This document shows positions 8,249 to 16,322 of a stretch of 64,000 nucleotides of DNA, piece by piece. Both the position numbers and the translations under genes were made by a program. Position 1 is the stretch's first letter. Each line of letters begins with the position of its first letter. The notes below the pieces were generated by a model. It did no database searches. It saw only the letters and a list, made by a program, of their open reading frames with translations, and had not been told where the DNA came from. Origin of the DNA: an uncultured Flammeovirgaceae bacterium (GTDB taxonomy: Bacteria > Bacteroidota > Bacteroidia > Cytophagales > Cyclobacteriaceae); contig CAKZYA010000002.1 of NCBI GenBank assembly GCA_937883755.1, forward strand, positions 1 through 64,000. The letters run 5' to 3'.

Positions 8249-9829
8249 ATGAAGAATTTGTTACGCTATACGGTACTCATAAGTCTACTCTTAACGGCAG
8301 GACTTGCTCACGGTCAGGGCAAGATTAAGATTGACAGTGCCGATGTACTTAGAGGAGAGCGCGATGCTGCCGGAAATAGTTATCGAAAGCTTATCGGAAA
8401 CGTTCAGCTAGTCCAGGGTGCAACCCGTATCTTTGGAGATTCGGTCATTTACTATCAAGACCGAAACTTCACTGAAGTATTTGGTGATACTGTTCGAATA
8501 GAAGAGGGCGACACAATTGTGATCACCGGAGGCAGATTGCGCTACGACGGTGATAAACAGTTAGCTGAAATGCGAGATAATGTTATCTACCGCGATCCTA
8601 GTACAAAGCTCTACACCAATTTTCTTGATTATAATTTGGCGGATAAAATTGCTTACTATTACGAAGGAGGAAAACTAGTAGATACAACCCAAGTAATCAT
8701 TAGCCGGTTGGGTTCATACCGAACTGCCACTAACCTAGCCGCTTTTAAAGATAGCGTAGTAGTAACTCACCCAGATTTTACGATGGAAGCTGATACAATG
8801 GAATACAACACTGTGACTAAAGTTGTTTTCACTCGTGGACCTACAATAATTACATCTAAAGATAGCACTCAACTCTACGCGGAAGCCGGTAGTGAACTTA
8901 GTACGACTGATAAACAATCTATTTTCGGACTAGGAACCATTGAAACTGATGCGTACATCATCAGTGCTGACCAGCTATTTGCTGATGAAATCAACAAACG
9001 GTACAACGCCACCAGCAATGTAGAGATGGTTTCTAAAGAGCAAGATGTTATTATTATTGGTGATTCAGCTTTTTACTTTATGGAAGAAGGATTGACAAAA
9101 ATTTACGGCAATCCGGTGATGAAGAAAATTATGGAGGGAGACACGCTGTATTTAGCGGCTGATACACTAATAAGTGTAGAGGATTCTATTCCGGCCAATG
9201 AGCGTATTCTGGCCTACCCCAATGTTCGAATCTATCGTTCTGATCTTCAAGGTATTGCCGACTCGCTAGCGTATCACATTGTGGACTCAATGCTTTACTT
9301 TTTCCAAGATCCAGTACTTTGGGCGCAAGACAGTCAGATTGAAGCTGATTCCATTAATATAGAACTGCTAAACGGGCAAATTCATAAGATGAATGCCACA
9401 GACAACTCTTTTGTGGTCTCAACCGATACACTCAGTAATTTTAATCAGATTAAGGGACGGGATATGGAAGCTTTTTTTGACGAGGGAAATATCTCTAATA
9501 TTAATGTGTACGGCAATGGCGAAAGTATCTATTTTCCGCTCCAGGACGATTCGATTATCGTTGCTATGAACCGTATTTTATGCAGTGATATTTATATTTT
9601 CTTTGAGGATAACGAGCTCACTAGTATCAAATTTGACAAAAAGCCCGAAGGGAAATTCATTCCTCCCCACGAAATCACTCCAGAAAACACTAAGCTGGAA
9701 GGGTTTACCTGGCGAATAGAAGAACGTCCTACCCTGGCAACCATTTTTGAACCGATCGTCAAGCCCGAACCACCTCCGATCAATGTGGAGGTGAAGCCAG
9801 TGCCAATTCCCTCCGCTACCCTTCCCTAG
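8249..9829 (+). CDS. OstA/LptA-like protein, large Bacteroidota form
   Basis: A secreted 526-residue protein with a signal peptide ending near AHGQ (residue 23) and repeated OstA/LptA-type beta-jellyroll segments: IKIDSADVLRG, LIGNVQLVQGATRIFGDSVIYY, EVFGDTVRIEEGDTIVITGGRLRY, EADTMEYNTVTKVVFTRGP, IYGNPVMKK. LptA-family proteins form the periplasmic bridge carrying lipopolysaccharide from inner to outer membrane, so a role in LPS transport is likely by family. It is roughly three times longer than E. coli LptA and ends in a proline-rich tail (KPEPPPINVEVKPVPIP). No lpt genes are adjacent. It diverges from tilS with 19 bases between starts. Confidence 0.85.
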   Translation: MKNLLRYTVLISLLLTAGLAHGQGKIKIDSADVLRGERDAAGNSYRKLIGNVQLVQGATRIFGDSVIYYQDRNFTEVFGDTVRIEEGDTIVITGGRLRYDGDKQLAEMRDNVIYRDPSTKLYTNFLDYNLADKIAYYYEGGKLVDTTQVIISRLGSYRTATNLAAFKDSVVVTHPDFTMEADTMEYNTVTKVVFTRGPTIITSKDSTQLYAEAGSELSTTDKQSIFGLGTIETDAYIISADQLFADEINKRYNATSNVEMVSKEQDVIIIGDSAFYFMEEGLTKIYGNPVMKKIMEGDTLYLAADTLISVEDSIPANERILAYPNVRIYRSDLQGIADSLAYHIVDSMLYFFQDPVLWAQDSQIEADSINIELLNGQIHKMNATDNSFVVSTDTLSNFNQIKGRDMEAFFDEGNISNINVYGNGESIYFPLQDDSIIVAMNRILCSDIYIFFEDNELTSIKFDKKPEGKFIPPHEITPENTKLEGFTWRIEERPTLATIFEPIVKPEPPPINVEVKPVPIPSATLP

Positions 9830-9856
9830 AAGTTAGCAATTCTCGAGGTTTTTCCT

Positions 9857-10633
9857 CTAAGCTTCTTTATCATAAGGAAACGGACTGGTAGCCGTCCAGC
9901 CACCGTCTACTACCAAGGTTTGTCCGGTCACATGAGATGCTTCTGAGGAAAGAAAGAACAAAGCAGCTTGAGCAATTTCGGATGTTTCGGCTGGTCGTTG
10001 AATTGGAGTTACTCGTTTCCAGCTTTCTACGTAGTTCTCGTCTTCTTGTAAAGTACGGTCGGTTACGGTGGCTCCCGGTGCCAATGCATTGATGGTGATT
10101 TGGTAAGGAGAAAGCTCCGCCACTAAATTTTTCGCCATCATACTCAGTGCGGCTTTCGTCATAGCGTAAACAGTCAACTTAGCGGCAGCTTGCACCCCAA
10201 TTACCGACGACATCAATAAAACTCGCCCGCCCTGGCCTTGCACCCGCATTTGCTGGGCAGCTGCTTGCGTCAGAAAAAAACCGCCTCGCAAATTCAAATC
10301 CACCACTTTCTGAAAATCTTCCGGCTTGAAACTGAAAAAATCACCAAACATCGTAATTCCTGCGTTGGGAATAGCCATATCTACCCTACCAAATTGGCTA
10401 ACCGCTTCTTCTACAATTTGCTGGGTAAAATTCACTTGACTAGCATCTCCTGAAAAAGCTACACATTCTCCTTGCCCCTCCACTTGAATGGTTTCTGCTG
10501 CCTTGTGAGCCAAGTAATCGTCCAGATCATTGAGCATTATCGATGCCCCTTCATGGGCTAGCTGTCGGGCAATCTCATAACCAATACCTGTTCCAGCTCC
10601 GGTGATTATTGCTACTTTGTTTTTAAAGCGCAT
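9857..10633 (-). CDS. SDR-family NAD(P)-dependent oxidoreductase
   Basis: A classical short-chain dehydrogenase of 258 residues. The cofactor motif TGAGTGIG is at 11-18, the NAG motif at about 90-92, and the catalytic set is S142/S143, Y156 and K160 (YAMTK). The C-terminal VTGQTLVVDGGW is typical of the glucose-1-dehydrogenase and 3-ketoacyl-reductase-like branch. The ATG start is one base from the stop of the upstream zinc dehydrogenase, so the two are cotranscribed as the last genes of the sugar cluster. By context it oxidises or reduces a polyol or sugar-derived substrate; the exact substrate cannot be read from sequence. Confidence 0.92.
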   Translation of the reverse strand: MRFKNKVAIITGAGTGIGYEIARQLAHEGASIMLNDLDDYLAHKAAETIQVEGQGECVAFSGDASQVNFTQQIVEEAVSQFGRVDMAIPNAGITMFGDFFSFKPEDFQKVVDLNLRGGFFLTQAAAQQMRVQGQGGRVLLMSSVIGVQAAAKLTVYAMTKAALSMMAKNLVAELSPYQITINALAPGATVTDRTLQEDENYVESWKRVTPIQRPAETSEIAQAALFFLSSEASHVTGQTLVVDGGWTATSPFPYDKEA

Positions 10634-10634
10634 A

Positions 10635-11666
10635 CTATTCAGGAGATAAAAGCACTTTTACCGCTTGTTTCTCTTCCATCAGATCAAACCCCTTGCGCCA
10701 GTCGGACAGTGGAAAGCGGTGAGTGATGACGTCGCTTAAATCTAGCGTTTGTTGCCCCAGAATTTGCATCGTTCGTCGCCAGGTTTCTTTAGTATAACCT
10801 ACTGAACCATAAATCTTTAACTGTCGGAATGCTACTAAATCCCACGGCAGCATGAGATCACGACCAAAGTGGCCTACCTGCACATAGCAACCTAACGGAC
10901 GCAATGATTGCATACAATTCTGTACCGAGGCTTCCGCCCCAGCCGTTTCAATTGCTAAAGCCACTCCTTGACCATCAGTTTCCTCAGCAATTACCTCAGC
11001 TAGATTTTCTTGGTTAACTACTACAGTACGAGCGGCACCGTACTTGCGTGCCATTTCCAATCTCGAATCATCGTCACTGGTACCTGCTACAATCACTTTT
11101 AAACCATGAGCCAGCAACATTTTCAAACACAATAATCCAATCGGTCCGGGTCCCGATAGTAGTACTACATCGCCTAACCGAAAAGAAGCTACTTCTTCCA
11201 CCACATGTACTGCCACCGCCAATGGCTCCACCAACGCCCCGTATTCCATTGACACGCCTTCGGGAATTTTGAATAATTGATCCGGTCGAACGGCGGCGTA
11301 TTTAGTAAAGGCACCATTCACTCCGTGACCCATTCCCCGACGATTAGCACAAAACATAAACTCACCCCGCTCACAGTACTCACAACTACCACATTGTACC
11401 GCCGTCGCTCCCAGTACGCTAAACGTATCACCTAGTTGCACGTCTTTCACTTCTGATCCAACATCAACTACTCGCCCTGAAAACTCATGTCCCAAAATCA
11501 CAGGGGGGTAATTCCGAAACGTATCGTGATACACATGTAAATCCGTACCACAGATACCACAGTGGGCAATCTCGAGCAGTACTTGATTAGCCGCCCGAGT
11601 TGGTTCTTCAGTCTCACGTAATTCTACATTTCCAGAACCTTTATTGTATTTTATGAGTGCTTTCAT
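10635..11666 (-). CDS. Zinc-dependent medium-chain alcohol/polyol dehydrogenase
   Basis: A 343-residue MDR enzyme of the threonine/sorbitol dehydrogenase group. Catalytic-zinc ligands are C39 in CGICGTDLH and H60-E61 in GHEFSG; the structural-zinc cysteines are C92, C95, C98 and C106 (CGSCEYCERGEFMFC). The Rossmann motif is SGPGPIGLLCLK. It interconverts a secondary alcohol and a ketone with NAD(P). Location between a split transketolase and an SDR argues for a polyol or ketose substrate; threonine dehydrogenase is possible but no kbl neighbour is present. The leader contains a perfect 7-bp hairpin at 11682-11700. Confidence 0.92.
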   Translation of the reverse strand: MKALIKYNKGSGNVELRETEEPTRAANQVLLEIAHCGICGTDLHVYHDTFRNYPPVILGHEFSGRVVDVGSEVKDVQLGDTFSVLGATAVQCGSCEYCERGEFMFCANRRGMGHGVNGAFTKYAAVRPDQLFKIPEGVSMEYGALVEPLAVAVHVVEEVASFRLGDVVLLSGPGPIGLLCLKMLLAHGLKVIVAGTSDDDSRLEMARKYGAARTVVVNQENLAEVIAEETDGQGVALAIETAGAEASVQNCMQSLRPLGCYVQVGHFGRDLMLPWDLVAFRQLKIYGSVGYTKETWRRTMQILGQQTLDLSDVITHRFPLSDWRKGFDLMEEKQAVKVLLSPE

Positions 11667-11681
11667 AGGTATGTTGTGTAT

Positions 11682-11700
11682 CCCCGGATTTATTCCGGGG
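11682..11700. repeat. Perfect palindromic hairpin, CCCCGGA-TTTAT-TCCGGGG
   Basis: A 7-bp GC-rich stem with a 5-base loop in the spacer before the zinc dehydrogenase. No T-run follows on either strand, so it is not a standard terminator. Its neighbour at 11704-11716 resembles text after recN (10-mer GTTCAAGTGT at 11707 and 21492), which suggests intergenic repeat material. Confidence 0.6.
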
Positions 11701-11745
11701 TCTGGTGTTCAAGTGTTTACATTTTTATCTTAGTAACTAAGTCCT

Positions 11746-12411
11746 CTATTTCTCCGATACAAAACTGTAAAACATCAAGTTTGACATTTCTTCTCCAAGT
11801 TGTTGTTTATCTAAAGCATACCCGTATTCTCTCATTTCTTGTAAAAAGCTATCTTCTACAAGTTTAGGATATTTACAGTCACCGTGTATCTCACCTTCGA
11901 TATTCCCCATTCTCTCCATAATGACTAACACTCCATTTTCATTTAGCAATTGGTGAATTTCCGTCATAATTCCCCTTCGTGATTCAATTTCGTGAAATAC
12001 GTTGAGCATTAAAACTCTGTCAAAAACTCCATTAGGCAAATGAGTAGTGTCTTCAGTACCTAATACAAGGTTAAAATTGGCGTTAATTGGCGAACCCACC
12101 ACACTTTCGTGGTATTTCAGCACTTCTTCAAACTGATACAACCTTGTGGAATCAATCTCCTGTAAATACCACCTAATTCCTTCGTTGAAGCAGGAAATCT
12201 GAATTTCTGTAATTCCATTTCCTGCCCCGATACTTGCTATCGTTGCTCCCGATTGACAGCCAGTCAGGTGATAGTAGTTGTCATACTCCTGCTTTACCTC
12301 CGCATAACTATCCGGAAACCGCTTGTAGTTATAGGGTTTTTTAACTGACTTACACGAAACGATAAAGACTAGCCATACAATTTGCCAGAGTACCCTGAGC
12401 CGCCTATCCAC
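11746..12411 (-). CDS. Lipoprotein with SAM-methyltransferase-like fold
   Basis: A 221-residue protein starting at GTG, three bases after the transketolase C-subunit stop. The N-terminus is a lipoprotein signal: basic MDRRLR, a hydrophobic stretch, and C20 in FIVSC. The remainder looks like a class I methyltransferase: motif I IGAGNG at 61-66, a motif II-like LQEID, FDRVLMLNVFHEI near 128-140, and the post-motif LNENGVLVIMERMG. SAM is not expected outside the cytoplasm, so the fold may have been reused or the signal may be uncleaved. No catalytic residue can be assigned. It interrupts the sugar-metabolism gene run and looks more A+T-rich than its neighbours by eye. Confidence 0.75.
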   Translation of the reverse strand: MDRRLRVLWQIVWLVFIVSCKSVKKPYNYKRFPDSYAEVKQEYDNYYHLTGCQSGATIASIGAGNGITEIQISCFNEGIRWYLQEIDSTRLYQFEEVLKYHESVVGSPINANFNLVLGTEDTTHLPNGVFDRVLMLNVFHEIESRRGIMTEIHQLLNENGVLVIMERMGNIEGEIHGDCKYPKLVEDSFLQEMREYGYALDKQQLGEEMSNLMFYSFVSEK

Positions 12412-12414
12412 TAT

Positions 12415-13341
12415 TTAAAGAATTTTCCTAGCTGCTTCTACAATGTTCTTTGCCCGCAACCCGTATAAGTCCAGCAATTCATTTGCCTGACCAGACTCTC
12501 CGAAGACATCTTGTACTCCTACCCGAATAATTGGGCAAGGATGATGTTCACCTACAACTCCGGCTACGGCTTCGCCTAGTCCACCAATAATGGAATGTTC
12601 TTCGGCAGTAACAATTCCTTTGGTTTCTTGAGCAGCAGCAATCACAGCCTCCGTATCCAGTGGCTTTACAGTGGGTAAATGCAGTACTCGCACTGAATAA
12701 CCTTCTTGGGAAAGTGTGTCCGCTGCTTGCAGTCCTTCACCTACCATAATTCCAGTGGTGATGATAGTGATATCAATTCCTTCTCGCAGCAACTTGGCTT
12801 TGCCAATGGTAAAATCGCTGTGAACTTCTTCTACTACCGGATAAGAATCTCGTCCGAAGCGGAGGTACACTGGCCCGTCATATTTCGCTGCCGCAATAGT
12901 GGCTTGCTTCGCCTCTTCGTAGTCGCCCGGTACCAGCACAGTCATATTCGGGAATACCCGAGCAATAGCAATATCTTCGTTCGCTTGGTGAGATGCCCCG
13001 TCACCTCCCGTGCTAATCCCGCAGTGGGTCGCCCCAATTTTTACATTTAGCTTGGGATAAGCAATTGAGTTTCGCATCTGATCGCCTGCCCGACAGGTGG
13101 CAAATACTCCAAACGTGGAGGCAAAAGGAATGTATCCTTCTAATGCTAATCCCGCTGCTACCGACAGCATATTCTGCTCTTGCACTCCGCAATTGAAAAA
13201 ACGGTTGGGGTACTCGGCTTCAAATTCGTAGGTTTTAGTGGCTTTGGCGACGTCGGCGTCTAGTACTACCAGATTATCATGATCTTTTGCCAGTTCTTTG
13301 AGGCCATCTACGTAGCCCTGGCGGGTTTGCTTAAATTCCAT
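12415..13341 (-). CDS. Transketolase, C-terminal subunit
   Basis: A 308-residue protein with the pyrimidine-binding and C-terminal domains of transketolase. E55 in CGVQEQNM is the conserved glutamate that activates thiamine diphosphate; GGDGASHQANEDIA follows at about 112-125. With the upstream subunit it makes a heterodimeric, thiamine-dependent two-carbon transferase in the cytoplasm. Split transketolases occur in the pentose phosphate pathway and also in dedicated routes such as apulose-4-phosphate cleavage; context favours a specialised sugar route but does not prove one. It overlaps the N-subunit gene by 11 bases, so translation is probably coupled. Confidence 0.93.
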   Translation of the reverse strand: MEFKQTRQGYVDGLKELAKDHDNLVVLDADVAKATKTYEFEAEYPNRFFNCGVQEQNMLSVAAGLALEGYIPFASTFGVFATCRAGDQMRNSIAYPKLNVKIGATHCGISTGGDGASHQANEDIAIARVFPNMTVLVPGDYEEAKQATIAAAKYDGPVYLRFGRDSYPVVEEVHSDFTIGKAKLLREGIDITIITTGIMVGEGLQAADTLSQEGYSVRVLHLPTVKPLDTEAVIAAAQETKGIVTAEEHSIIGGLGEAVAGVVGEHHPCPIIRVGVQDVFGESGQANELLDLYGLRAKNIVEAARKIL

Positions 13342-14158
13342 CGGTTAGTTCCTTTAGTGCGTTCTCATAAGCCTCTTTATTGGGGGGGGTGCCGTGCCAG
13401 CTCACTTCATTTTCCATAAATGAAACCCCTTTTCCCTTGGTAGTATTGGCAATAATCATTACCGGTTTAGTTTCCTGCTTAGCGTCTTCTACCGTTTCGA
13501 TGATTTGTTGGTAATCGTGTCCATCGATGGTAAACACCTTCCAACCGAAGCTCTCCCATTTGGGAGCCAGCGGATCGAGCGGCATAATATCTTCGGAATT
13601 TCCGTCGGTCTGCAAGTAATTGCGGTCTACAAAACCAATCACATTGTCCAGTTTATACTTATTGGCGAACATAGCGGCTTCCCAAGCCTGACCTTCCTGA
13701 ATTTCTCCATCACCGCACATAATATAGTAGTAGTGCGACTGCTTACGAAGCTTAGCTCCCAGCGCCATACCTAGTCCAGTAGATATTCCTAGTCCCAATG
13801 TCCCCGTATTCGCTTCAATACCGGGAGTTTTGGGTTGATGAGGGTGCCCCTGAAGGTGAGAACCCGGACGACGGAAAGTTTTCAAGTCTTCTTTAGGAAA
13901 AAAACCACAATCAGCCAAAACAGCGTAAATTACAGGAGTACAGTGTCCTTTCGACAGTACGAACCGATCACGATCTGCCCAATCGGGCTGCTCCGGGCGG
14001 TGATTCATCAGATGGTAATACAAAGCGACTAGGATATCTGTTGCGCCCAAGCTGCCGCCTACATGCCCCGAATTTGCCCGGTGCACCATCGTGACAATCT
14101 CTCTCCGAATCTCAATCGCTTTCTTCTTTAACTCTGTAATCTTTTCTTCGTCAATCAT
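13331..14158 (-). CDS. Transketolase, N-terminal subunit
   Basis: A 275-residue thiamine-diphosphate-binding half of a split transketolase. GHVGGSLGATDIL (H32) and SKGHCTPVIY (H72) are conserved substrate/cofactor segments, and the ThDP motif is GDGEIQEG at 149-156 with N180 in FVDRN. The C-terminal KGKGVSFMENEVSWHG is typical. It forms the active enzyme with the product of the overlapping downstream gene. It lies 17 bases after the sugar isomerase gene, consistent with one transcript running isomerase, N subunit, C subunit, lipoprotein, dehydrogenase, SDR. Confidence 0.94.
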   Translation of the reverse strand: MIDEEKITELKKKAIEIRREIVTMVHRANSGHVGGSLGATDILVALYYHLMNHRPEQPDWADRDRFVLSKGHCTPVIYAVLADCGFFPKEDLKTFRRPGSHLQGHPHQPKTPGIEANTGTLGLGISTGLGMALGAKLRKQSHYYYIMCGDGEIQEGQAWEAAMFANKYKLDNVIGFVDRNYLQTDGNSEDIMPLDPLAPKWESFGWKVFTIDGHDYQQIIETVEDAKQETKPVMIIANTTKGKGVSFMENEVSWHGTPPNKEAYENALKELTDGI

Positions 14159-14175
14159 TGAGTTAGGTTATGAAT

Positions 14176-15225
14176 TTATTCTAATCCGAGAATTTCCCGG
14201 TTCATTGTTTGATTGGTTTCACTTTTTGCAAAGTCATCGAATGCTTGTGAAGTTGCTTCAATTAAGTGACGTTGGATGAAAGGTGCGCCTTCTTTTGCTC
14301 CCTGCTCTGGGCTTTTCACGCAGCACTCCCACTCCAATATAGCCCAGCCGTCGTAACCGTGTTCAGTCAGCAAGGAAAAAACCCGGCTAAAATCAACTTG
14401 CCCATCTCCTAGAGAACGAAATCGCCCAGCTCGCTCTTTCCAAGACTTATATCCACCGTACACTCCTTGCAAGCCAGTCGGATTAAACTCAGCATCTTTC
14501 ACATGAAACGCTCGAATTCGGTCGGTAAAGATGTTAAGAAACTCTAGATAGTCAAGTTGCTGAAGTAGTAAATGACTGGGGTCGTAGGTGATGCAAGCCG
14601 CTGGATGCTGATTGGTATAGTGCAGAAACTGCTGAAACGTTGCCCCATCGTAAAGATCTGAACCCGGATGCAGTTCGTAACCAAACGTTATTCCATTTTC
14701 GTAGGCGTAATCTAATACTGGCAACCAACGTCGAGATAGCTCCTGAAAAGCTTCCTCAATCAGCCCATCCGAACGCTGAGGCCATGGGTACAAATACGGC
14801 CAGGCTAATCCACCCGATAGTACCGAGATGTTCGTAGTACCTATATTGACCGAAGCCCGAATGGTCTTGCGGAGCTCCTCACTCGCCCACTCTACTTGTT
14901 GTTCTCGGCTCAGATTAGCCGGATAAAATGGCTGAAATAATCGTTCGTAAGCCGGGTGTATTGCCATTACCTGCCCTTGCAAATAGGAGGCGAGTTCAAT
15001 CACTTCTATTCCTTGCTCACTTAATTGCCCTTTTAGCTCATCGCAGTAATCTTTTGATTCAGCCGCTTTTTCCAGGTCGATTACTCTTGTATCCCAACTG
15101 GGTATTTGTACCCCTCGGTAGCCTAATTCTGCTACCCAGGCACTCATTGTCTCTAACTGGTTAAAAGGCGGACCCTCACCTAGAAACTGGGCTAAAAAAA
15201 TACCAGGACCCTTAATGGAAGACAT
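14176..15225 (-). CDS. Sugar phosphate isomerase/epimerase (xylose-isomerase-like TIM barrel)
   Basis: A 349-residue AP-endonuclease-2/xylose-isomerase-like TIM barrel. Probable metal ligands and catalytic acids are E184 (GYELHPGSDL), D215 and H218 (ITYDPSHLL), H241 (FHVKDAE) and E298 (AILEWECC). Family members isomerise or epimerise sugars or inositol derivatives. It is the first gene of the minus-strand sugar cluster. A DNA-repair role is unlikely because the family signature and the neighbours point to carbohydrate metabolism. A sugar kinase, expected if the transketolase acts on a phosphorylated ketose, is not seen in the cluster. Confidence 0.88.
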   Translation of the reverse strand: MSSIKGPGIFLAQFLGEGPPFNQLETMSAWVAELGYRGVQIPSWDTRVIDLEKAAESKDYCDELKGQLSEQGIEVIELASYLQGQVMAIHPAYERLFQPFYPANLSREQQVEWASEELRKTIRASVNIGTTNISVLSGGLAWPYLYPWPQRSDGLIEEAFQELSRRWLPVLDYAYENGITFGYELHPGSDLYDGATFQQFLHYTNQHPAACITYDPSHLLLQQLDYLEFLNIFTDRIRAFHVKDAEFNPTGLQGVYGGYKSWKERAGRFRSLGDGQVDFSRVFSLLTEHGYDGWAILEWECCVKSPEQGAKEGAPFIQRHLIEATSQAFDDFAKSETNQTMNREILGLE

Positions 15226-15277
15226 TGATGATACTCTTTATAGGTTAGAGAAAGTTGGCTATTCTACTTGTTCTATC

Positions 15278-15291
15278 AGTACGCATGTACT
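15278..15291. promoter_or_regulatory. Possible operator upstream of the sugar cluster
   Basis: AGTAC-GCAT-GTACT is a 5-bp inverted repeat 53-66 bases before the isomerase ATG. It could bind a dimeric sugar-responsive repressor, but no regulator gene is adjacent and the repeat is short. Confidence 0.25.
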
Positions 15292-15519
15292 ATTTATAGA
15301 TTATTTCTCGAAAAATACACTTTTACTAGTCTAACAAAAACTTACAGGTAAGACTTTACCCAATTCTAACTAATACACCTCTATACTAAAAACCCTTCAA
15401 CCCACAATAGAGCCTTTTAAAATATATTAACTAGAGTGTAACAAATCTTACGATTTTTGTTGTTTTGGAATAAAAAAATCTGTTACTTTTATAAAATATG
15501 ATGCTATGAATTGCGTTTG

Positions 15520-16224
15520 ATGAAATCATTTCTACTAATACTGTTATTTTCTCTCATTTCTCTTTTGGCTATTAGCCAAGATATTGTACTTATCGATCCT
15601 ATTGTCGAGGAATTAGTATCCACTGGAAATGCAGTAGAGACCACGTTACAGATAAAGAATAACAGTGATCATCCTATCCGCCTCGGCATTCAGTTGAATG
15701 ATTCATATTATAAAGGTGATCAAATCTCTTCTATTTGTATCGGTGAAGAATGTTTTACCGACTTCGAAGCCTTAGAAGTTACTACGCTCAGCCCTGGTGA
15801 GATGCTTGACGACATTCAGATTCGCTTTAATGCAGGGTATGATGAATTAACCCGGGAGCTCTCGCTTACTTTGTACGATATTGAAAGGCCATCTAGCCGA
15901 CTGACCGAACGTTTCCGGTATCAGATAAAGAATAATTTCCCTAATGGCGTTCTTTTCGCCAATGACGCTTTACAGATCAGCAAGGTTTATCCTAATCCGG
16001 TTTCTACTACTGCTTCTATTGATTATACCCTCTACGACGGGTTAAATCCTGCCACGGTTAGCATTCATAATATTCTGGGTGACCGGGTACTAGAACTTAA
16101 ACTAGACCAATCGGAGACCAATCTAAAAATTCCGATCGAGCAACTCCCTAACGGAATTTACTTTTATACCCTACAACTCAACGGTAAGGGTGTAACTACC
16201 AAAAAGTTTGTTATCAGAAAATAA
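15520..16224 (+). CDS. Secreted protein with T9SS C-terminal sorting domain, function unknown
   Basis: A 234-residue protein starting at ATG 15520; an in-frame TTG at 15511 is less likely because the ATG begins a clean signal peptide (MKSFLLILLF, cleavage near AISQ). The middle part has immunoglobulin-like beta strands (VETTLQIKNNSDHPIRLGIQL) and a cysteine pair in SICIGEECF. Residues about 150-234 are a T9SS type A sorting domain with YPNP at 157-160, NGIYFYTL and TTKKFVIRK. It should be exported through the outer membrane and attached or released. An AT-rich spacer precedes it; only a poor -7 match (TACTTTTA) is seen. Role unknown. Confidence 0.82.
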   Translation: MKSFLLILLFSLISLLAISQDIVLIDPIVEELVSTGNAVETTLQIKNNSDHPIRLGIQLNDSYYKGDQISSICIGEECFTDFEALEVTTLSPGEMLDDIQIRFNAGYDELTRELSLTLYDIERPSSRLTERFRYQIKNNFPNGVLFANDALQISKVYPNPVSTTASIDYTLYDGLNPATVSIHNILGDRVLELKLDQSETNLKIPIEQLPNGIYFYTLQLNGKGVTTKKFVIRK

Positions 16225-16279
16225 GCTGATCCCGCCTTTCGTTTTCATTATAATCGGAACTTGTTCATAATTAGTGTGG

Positions 16280-16310
16280 TTGCATTTGGTGCAACAAGAC
16301 TCTATCTTTG
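16280..16310 (+). promoter_or_regulatory. Promoter of the bamD-omega-coaBC-DUF4835 run
   Basis: TTG at 16280-16282, 20 bases, then TATCTTTG at 16303-16310 matches the Bacteroidota consensus. It ends 12 bases before the bamD ATG at 16323 and rules out the in-frame TTG at 16308 as start. Confidence 0.65.
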
Positions 16311-16322
16311 CATTTTAGAAAA

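Noticed and set aside
10635-11666. Naming the zinc dehydrogenase as threonine dehydrogenase (tdh)
   Set aside because: Motifs fit the wider family, but no kbl neighbour exists and the context is sugar metabolism.
12415-14158. Assignment of the split transketolase to apiose catabolism
   Set aside because: Subunit layout would fit, but no apulose kinase or apiose hydrolase is present and substrate residues cannot be judged by eye.
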